Shown: positions 59,759-64,000 of the stretch, piece after piece | Position numbering within the stretch: the stretch's first letter is position 1 | Layout: each line of letters starts with the position of its first letter | Source: Mycobacterium sp. SMC-2 | GTDB lineage: Bacteria > Actinomycetota > Actinomycetes > Mycobacteriales > Mycobacteriaceae | DNA: 64,000 nt | Direction of reading: 5' to 3' | Assembly: GCF_025263485.1 (NCBI RefSeq) | Contig: NZ_CP079863.1 | Coordinates: forward strand, 1,302,001 to 1,366,000 | The notes under the pieces: model-generated | The model's input: the letters and a program-made list of their open reading frames with translations, nothing else | What the model was told of the DNA's origin: nothing | The model's database searches: none | Made by a program: the position numbers and the translations under genes

Positions 59759-59776
59759 CTCGCTACAGTGGGCTCG

Positions 59777-60253
59777 ATGAAAGAGCGAGTCCCCGACTCC
59801 ACGGGGCTGCCCCTGCGGGCGATGGTGATGGTGCTGTTGTTCCTGGGGGTCATTTTCCTGCTGCTCGGCTGGCAGGCGCTGGGGTCGTCCCACAACTCCG
59901 AGGACGACTCGGCGTCGCCGGTGTCCACGTCGACCTCGACCAGCCCGTCGGCCACCCCGACGACCACTAAACCCGTGGGGAATCGGGCCGAGGTGCAGGT
60001 GTACAACATCTCGACCAAAGAGGGCGTCGCCTCCCGCACCAGGGATCAGCTCACGGCCGCCGGTTTCAACGTCACCAAGGTCGACAACATGACCGTGCCG
60101 GACGTGTCGACCACCACCGTGTATTACACCGACGCCGACGACGAGCACGCGACCGCCGACGCGGTGGGCAAAAACCTGGGCGCGCCCGTCGAACCGCGCA
60201 TCCCGGCGCTGGTCGGCGAACCGCCCGGGGTCATCGTCCTCGTTACGGGTTGA
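59777..60253 (+). CDS. virR: LytR_C-domain membrane protein VirR
   Basis: Encodes 158 residues from the ATG at 59777 (a GTG at 59768 is less likely). A single membrane helix (about 11-31, MVMVLLFLGVIFLLLGWQAL) is followed by a Ser/Thr/Pro-rich linker and an extracytoplasmic LytR_C domain (about 73-158; EVQVYNISTKEG to PPGVIVLVTG). It corresponds to Rv0431, named VirR, which affects envelope integrity and vesicle release. It starts 18 bases after the DUF3263 gene. Confidence 0.93.
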   Translation: MKERVPDSTGLPLRAMVMVLLFLGVIFLLLGWQALGSSHNSEDDSASPVSTSTSTSPSATPTTTKPVGNRAEVQVYNISTKEGVASRTRDQLTAAGFNVTKVDNMTVPDVSTTTVYYTDADDEHATADAVGKNLGAPVEPRIPALVGEPPGVIVLVTG

Positions 60254-60277
60254 CCCGTCAGCGGCTAGGCTTCCGCT

Positions 60278-60997
60278 ATGCCTCAGCTCGCTGGTTACCG
60301 CACTGCCGCCGTCACCGTTTCCGCGCTCTCCGCAGCAACTTCCGTCGCGCTGCTGGGCGCGTGCTCGCCGCCGCAGCACGCCTCGACATCGCCGGGCACC
60401 ACACCGGCCGTCTGGACCGGATCGCCGGCACCCTCGGGAACCGGGACCCCGGAGGGCGGCCCGGTCGCCGCGCCGTCGGGGCCGAGCATCGTCACCCACC
60501 TGAAGGCACCCGACGGTACCCAGGTCGCGACCGCCACGTTCCAGTTCAACAACGGCTACGCCACCATCAGCATCGAGACGACCTCCAACGGGGTGCTGTC
60601 GCCCGGCTTCCACGGGGTGCACATCCACAAGGTGGGCAAGTGCGAACCCAACTCGGTGGCGCCGACCGGCGGCGCGCCGGGCGACTTCCTGTCGGCCGGG
60701 GGGCACTTCCAGACGCCCGGGCACGCGGCCGAACCCGCCAGCGGTGACCTGACCTCGCTGCAGGTGCGCAAGGACGGGTCCGGGACGCTGGTGACCACCA
60801 CGGACGCGTTCGCCATGGAGGACCTGCTCACCGGCGAGAAGACCGCGATCATCATTCACGCCGGGGCCGACAACTTCGCCAACATCCCGCCGGAGCGCTA
60901 CACGCAGCGCAACGGAACCCCGGGTCCCGACCAGCTGACGATGAGCACCGGTGACGCCGGCAAGCGGGTCGCGTGCGGTGTGATCGGTGCCGGCTAA
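60278..60997 (+). CDS. sodC: Cu/Zn superoxide dismutase (lipoprotein)
   Basis: Encodes 239 residues (240 in Rv0432). The signal peptide ends in lipobox LLGAC, so it is anchored in the cell envelope. A Pro/Thr/Gly-rich spacer precedes the SOD domain, with [14 protein letters not shown] (copper His and disulfide Cys), [10 protein letters not shown] (His ligands), GDLTSL (Asp) and IIHAGADNF (His). As in M. tuberculosis, the zinc site seems reduced. It dismutates superoxide outside the membrane. Its 3' end overlaps the next gene by 11 bases. Confidence 0.96.
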   Translation: MPQLAGYRTAAVTVSALSAATSVALLGACSPPQHASTSPGTTPAVWTGSPAPSGTGTPEGGPVAAPSGPSIVTHLKAPDGTQVATATFQFNNGYATISIETTSNGVLSPGFHGVHIHKVGKCEPNSVAPTGGAPGDFLSAGGHFQTPGHAAEPASGDLTSLQVRKDGSGTLVTTTDAFAMEDLLTGEKTAIIIHAGADNFANIPPERYTQRNGTPGPDQLTMSTGDAGKRVACGVIGAG

Positions 60998-62117
60998 CAG
61001 GGCCCAAGCGCGTATCGATTTCGCCCGTTCGCCGCGGCCGACCCTGGGCGTGGAGTGGGAGTTCGCGCTCGTCGACGCGCAGACCCGTGACCTGAGCAAC
61101 GAAGCCACCGCGGTGATCGCCGAGATCGGGGAGAACCCGCGCGTGCACAAGGAGTTGCTGCGCAACACGGTCGAAGTCGTCAGCGGCGTCTGCAGGTCCA
61201 CCGGAGAGGCGATGGCGGACCTGCGGGAAACCCTGGGCCCCGCGCACCGGATCGTCCGGGACCGGGGCATGGAGCTTTTCAGCGCCGGCGCACACCCGTT
61301 CGCGCAGTGGTCCACCCAGAAGCTCACCGACGCGCCCCGGTACGCCGAGCTGATCAAGCGCACGCAGTGGTGGGGACGGCAGATGCTGATCTGGGGCGTG
61401 CACGTGCACGTCGGGATCTCCTCGGCGCACAAGGTGATGCCGATCATGACGTCGTTGTTGAAGTACTACCCGCACCTGTTGGCGCTGTCGGCATCCTCGC
61501 CGTGGTGGACCGGCGTGGACACCGGGTACGCCAGCAACCGCGCGATGATGTTCCAGCAGTTGCCCACCGCCGGCCTGCCGTTCCAGTTCCAGACCTGGGC
61601 CGAGTTCGAAGGGTTCGTCTACGACCAGAAGAAGACCGGCATCATCGACCATGTCAACGAAGTCCGTTGGGACATCAGGCCTTCGCCGCACCTGGGCACC
61701 CTCGAGGTGCGGGTCTGCGACGGTGTGTCCAACCTGCGCGAGCTGGGCGCGCTGGTGGCCTTGACGCACTGCCTGGTGGTCGACCTGGACCGCAGGCTGG
61801 AAGCCGACGAGACGCTGCCCACCATGCCGCCGTGGCACAACCAGGAGAACAAGTGGCGCGCCGCCCGTTACGGGCTGGACGCGATCATCATCCAGGACGC
61901 CGACAGCAACGAGCGGCTGGTCACCGAGGATCTCGACGACGTGCTCAACCGGCTCGAGCCCGTCGCCAAATCGTTGGACTGCCTCGACGAGCTGGCCGCC
62001 GTGGCCGACATTCCCCGGCGGGGCGCCTCCTATCAGCGGCAGCGCCGGGTGGCCGAGGAGCACGACGGCGATCTGCGGGCCGTCGTGGACGCGCTGGTGG
62101 ACGAGCTGGAGATCTGA
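60987..62117 (+). CDS. Carboxylate-amine ligase, YbdK/GCS2 family (Rv0433)
   Basis: Encodes 376 residues, as in Rv0433, from a GTG inside the end of sodC. The glutamate-cysteine-ligase fold has [11 protein letters not shown] (metal Glu), [24 protein letters not shown] (His pair) and [11 protein letters not shown]. Bacterial YbdK makes gamma-glutamylcysteine weakly; the mycobacterial substrate is unknown. The TGA stop shares its last base with the next ATG. Confidence 0.92.
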   Translation: MPANRAQARIDFARSPRPTLGVEWEFALVDAQTRDLSNEATAVIAEIGENPRVHKELLRNTVEVVSGVCRSTGEAMADLRETLGPAHRIVRDRGMELFSAGAHPFAQWSTQKLTDAPRYAELIKRTQWWGRQMLIWGVHVHVGISSAHKVMPIMTSLLKYYPHLLALSASSPWWTGVDTGYASNRAMMFQQLPTAGLPFQFQTWAEFEGFVYDQKKTGIIDHVNEVRWDIRPSPHLGTLEVRVCDGVSNLRELGALVALTHCLVVDLDRRLEADETLPTMPPWHNQENKWRAARYGLDAIIIQDADSNERLVTEDLDDVLNRLEPVAKSLDCLDELAAVADIPRRGASYQRQRRVAEEHDGDLRAVVDALVDELEI

Positions 62118-62764
62118 TGGAAGACGTCGAATCCCGTGAGCTGCCGATGTTTCCGCTGGAGTCGGCGCTGCTGCCCGACCAGGAGCTGCCGCTGCGCATC
62201 TTCGAGCCACGCTACGGCGCGCTGGTCCGGCATTGTCTGGACACCGGCGATCCGTTCGGGGTGGTGCTGATCTCGCGGGGACGCGAGGTCGGCGGCGGTG
62301 ACTCGCGTTGTGATGTCGGCACGTTGTCTCGGATCACCGAATGCGCCGATCACGGTGGCGGCCGGTACTTTATGCACTGCCGGACCGGGGAACGGATCCG
62401 GGTGTCGCGGTGGTTGCCCGACGATCCCTACCCGCGGGCGATCGTGGCCCCGTGGCCGGACGAGCCGGGGGACCCGGTCACGGCCGCCCAACTGCGCGAG
62501 GTCGAGGACCGGGCGATGGCCCTGTTCGAGCGGATCGCCGACGCGCGTGGCGTGGCGCTACCCGACCGCGCGGCACTCCTGGGCGGCGACGACACCGCCG
62601 GCGATCCCGGACAACGTCTGTACGCGTTGGCGTCTCGCATCCCCATCGGCACGGCCGACCGGTACACGGTGCTGTCGGCGCCTACGGCCGCCGAGCGCCT
62701 GGCCGCGCTCCGCGAGGCCGTGGCGGCGGTCACCGAAGTGGTCCAGTTCCAGCTCTCCGAATAG
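62117..62764 (+). CDS. LON-substrate-binding-domain protein (Rv0434-like)
   Basis: Encodes 215 residues (217 in Rv0434). The Lon N-terminal (LAN/PUA-like) domain has ELPMFPLESALLPDQELPLR and IFEPRYGALVRHCL, the standard family opening, then VGTLSRITE. There is no ATPase or protease part, so it acts alone, perhaps as an adaptor. It is translationally coupled to the ligase gene upstream. Confidence 0.9.
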   Translation: MEDVESRELPMFPLESALLPDQELPLRIFEPRYGALVRHCLDTGDPFGVVLISRGREVGGGDSRCDVGTLSRITECADHGGGRYFMHCRTGERIRVSRWLPDDPYPRAIVAPWPDEPGDPVTAAQLREVEDRAMALFERIADARGVALPDRAALLGGDDTAGDPGQRLYALASRIPIGTADRYTVLSAPTAAERLAALREAVAAVTEVVQFQLSE

Positions 62765-62785
62765 TACTGTCCGACAGGGGATTAC

Positions 62786-63808
62786 ATGAAGGTACAGCTA
62801 CAGGTCGACGGCTCGCCGGTGAACGCGGTGGCCAGCGCCGCCGACATCGCCGCGACGGGCGCCGACGGTCTGTTCACCTTCGAGGGTCAGCACGACGTGT
62901 TCTTCCCGCTGATCCTCGCAGCCGGCACGACCCGGCTGGAACTGATGACCAACGTGGCGATCGCCCCGCCGCGCAGCCCGCTGCATCTGGCGCACGCCGC
63001 CTACGACCTGCAGCTCTACAGCGGTGGCCGGTTCCGCCTCGGCCTGGGTTCGCAGGTGAAGGCCCACATCGAAAAGCGTTATGGCAGTAAGTGGGAACGG
63101 CCCGCAGCCCGGATGGCCGAAACCATCGCGGCGATCAAGGCGATCTTCGCCGCATGGGAAGGCCGCAGCCGCCTGGACTTTCGCGGCGAATTCTTCACCC
63201 ACACGATCATGGCGCCCAACTTCAACCCCGGGCCCAACCCGTTCGGGCCGCCCCCGGTGCTGCTGGGGGCGCTGGGCCCAGTGATGACGCGCACCGCCGC
63301 CGAGGTCGCCGACGGACTGCTGGTGATGCCGTTCAACAGCGACCGCCACTTCGCCGAACGCACCGTCCCCGCGGTCGCCGACGGGCTGCGGCGCGCCGGG
63401 CGAACCTCCGGCGACTTCGCGATCATCGCCCAGGCCATGGTCGCGGTCGGCCGCGACGAGGCCGACCTGACCGCCGCGATCGACGGTGTGGCGGCGCTGA
63501 TTTCGTTCTACGGCTCGACGCCCGCCTATCTGCCCGTGCTCGAGACCGAGGGCTGGGCCGACGTCCAGCCCGAACTCAACGCGCTGTCCAAGCAGGGCCG
63601 GTTCGCTGACATGCGCCGGCTGATCGGCGACGAGGTGGTGGCCCGGATCGGGATCGTCGGCACCCCCGAGGAATGCGCGCGGCAGATCGCCGCCCGGTTC
63701 TCCGAGCACGCCGCCGAGGTGTGCTGTTATTTCCCGGGCTACACGCCGCGCCCCGCCGACATCGCCGACCTGATCGGCGCCCTGCATCGCACCCCGGCCC
63801 TGCGATGA
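62786..63808 (+). CDS. Luciferase-like oxidoreductase, probably F420-dependent (TIGR03617-type)
   Basis: Encodes 340 residues. TIM-barrel LLM features: ADGLFTFEGQHDVFFPL, ELMTNVAIAPPRSP, YSGGRFRLGLGSQVKAHIEKRYG and GTPEECARQIAARF. This subfamily is expected to use F420 rather than FMN. The substrate is unknown. The ATG overlaps nothing upstream, but its TGA overlaps the ATG of the enoyl-CoA hydratase gene (ATGA), so both may serve a CoA-ester degradation route. Confidence 0.88.
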   Translation: MKVQLQVDGSPVNAVASAADIAATGADGLFTFEGQHDVFFPLILAAGTTRLELMTNVAIAPPRSPLHLAHAAYDLQLYSGGRFRLGLGSQVKAHIEKRYGSKWERPAARMAETIAAIKAIFAAWEGRSRLDFRGEFFTHTIMAPNFNPGPNPFGPPPVLLGALGPVMTRTAAEVADGLLVMPFNSDRHFAERTVPAVADGLRRAGRTSGDFAIIAQAMVAVGRDEADLTAAIDGVAALISFYGSTPAYLPVLETEGWADVQPELNALSKQGRFADMRRLIGDEVVARIGIVGTPEECARQIAARFSEHAAEVCCYFPGYTPRPADIADLIGALHRTPALR

Positions 63809-64000
63809 GCCCCGACGTCACGGTCGAGGTCGACGGGGGCGTGGCGGTGCTCACGCTCAATCGGCCCGAACAACTCAACGCCTACACCGCCGAGATGGGC
63901 GCGCTGCTGAGCGGGGCCTACTCCGACTGCGACGGCGACGACGACGTCCGGGCCATCGTGCTGACCGGGGCCGGGCGCGCCTTCTGCGCCGGGGCGGACT
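63805..64000 (+). CDS. Enoyl-CoA hydratase/isomerase, N-terminal part
   Basis: Only 65 codons are inside the window; the gene runs off the right end. The crotonase opening is clear: VDGGVAVLTLNRPEQLNAYT, then AIVLTGAGRAFCAGAD, which is the CoA and oxyanion-hole segment. The ATG overlaps the stop of the LLM oxidoreductase gene. The paralogue cannot be assigned, as the catalytic Glu region is outside. Confidence 0.9.
   Translation, partial: MSPDVTVEVDGGVAVLTLNRPEQLNAYTAEMGALLSGAYSDCDGDDDVRAIVLTGAGRAFCAGAD

Noticed and set aside
59366..61447. 693-codon minus-strand frame opposite DUF3263, virR, sodC and Rv0433 genes
   Set aside because: It covers four well-supported genes and shows no domain of its own.

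Overview
The window reads as chromosome of a slow-growing Mycobacterium, most like the M. avium complex. It is GC-rich and carries mycobacterial hallmark genes (fgd1, pknG, glnH, mutT3, lpqL, lpqM, ctpH, virR, a 13E12-family gene). From about 19.8 kb onward the gene order follows Rv0406c to Rv0434 of M. tuberculosis, interrupted by several insertions. Homology statements rest on remembered families; no database was searched.

Region 1 (1-1433): the 3' end of a SAM-dependent methyltransferase, a GNAT acetyltransferase, and a decayed luciferase-like monooxygenase pseudogene. Region 2 (1434-17249): an unusual biosynthetic operon on the + strand with very tight spacing. It holds an FtsX/MacB-type permease; a 2668-codon reading frame that joins an ABC ATPase plus cNMP-binding domain to FAAL-ACP-KS-AT-KR-ACP without a stop; an NRPS (C-A-PCP, serine-like A-domain code) that continues into two FabH-like domains, the second without its catalytic Cys; and a berberine-bridge-type FAD oxidase. 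The likely product is an N-(beta-hydroxyacyl)-serine-derived lipid, made and exported by one operon. The cluster sits where M. tuberculosis has fadD30-pks6 (just before Rv0406c). This is the best candidate for an undescribed system.

Region 3 (17261-30272): a minus-strand MBL-amidase-epimerase set; fgd1-pta-ackA; a strong hairpin repeat; pknG-glnH-glnX; mutT3. Region 4 (30244-33794): thiE, a TPP riboswitch, then thiO-thiS-thiG with a translationally coupled SGNH hydrolase. Region 5 (33799-43313), much expanded relative to M. tuberculosis: two tandem secreted proteins, a CD225-like and a DUF2752 membrane protein, lpqL followed by a duplicate that has lost metal ligands, a 13E12/HNH gene whose start codon lies inside a perfect LexA box, a divergent Met-rich pair separated by CsoR/RicR-like and DosR-like sites (one gene frameshifted), and lpqM.

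Region 6 (43330-56848): Rv0421c-like hydrolase, thiD and thiC (with a second TPP riboswitch) on the minus strand; an inserted signalling operon of PAS-ANTAR, STAS and a 1282-residue kinase/receiver/phosphatase/anti-sigma hybrid; then Rv0424c-like, ctpH and Rv0426c-like genes. Region 7 (57060-64000): xthA, an acetyltransferase, def, a DUF3263 protein, virR, sodC, a carboxylate-amine ligase, a LON-domain protein, an F420-type oxidoreductase and the 5' end of an enoyl-CoA hydratase. No tRNA, rRNA, CRISPR array, IS element or prophage was seen.
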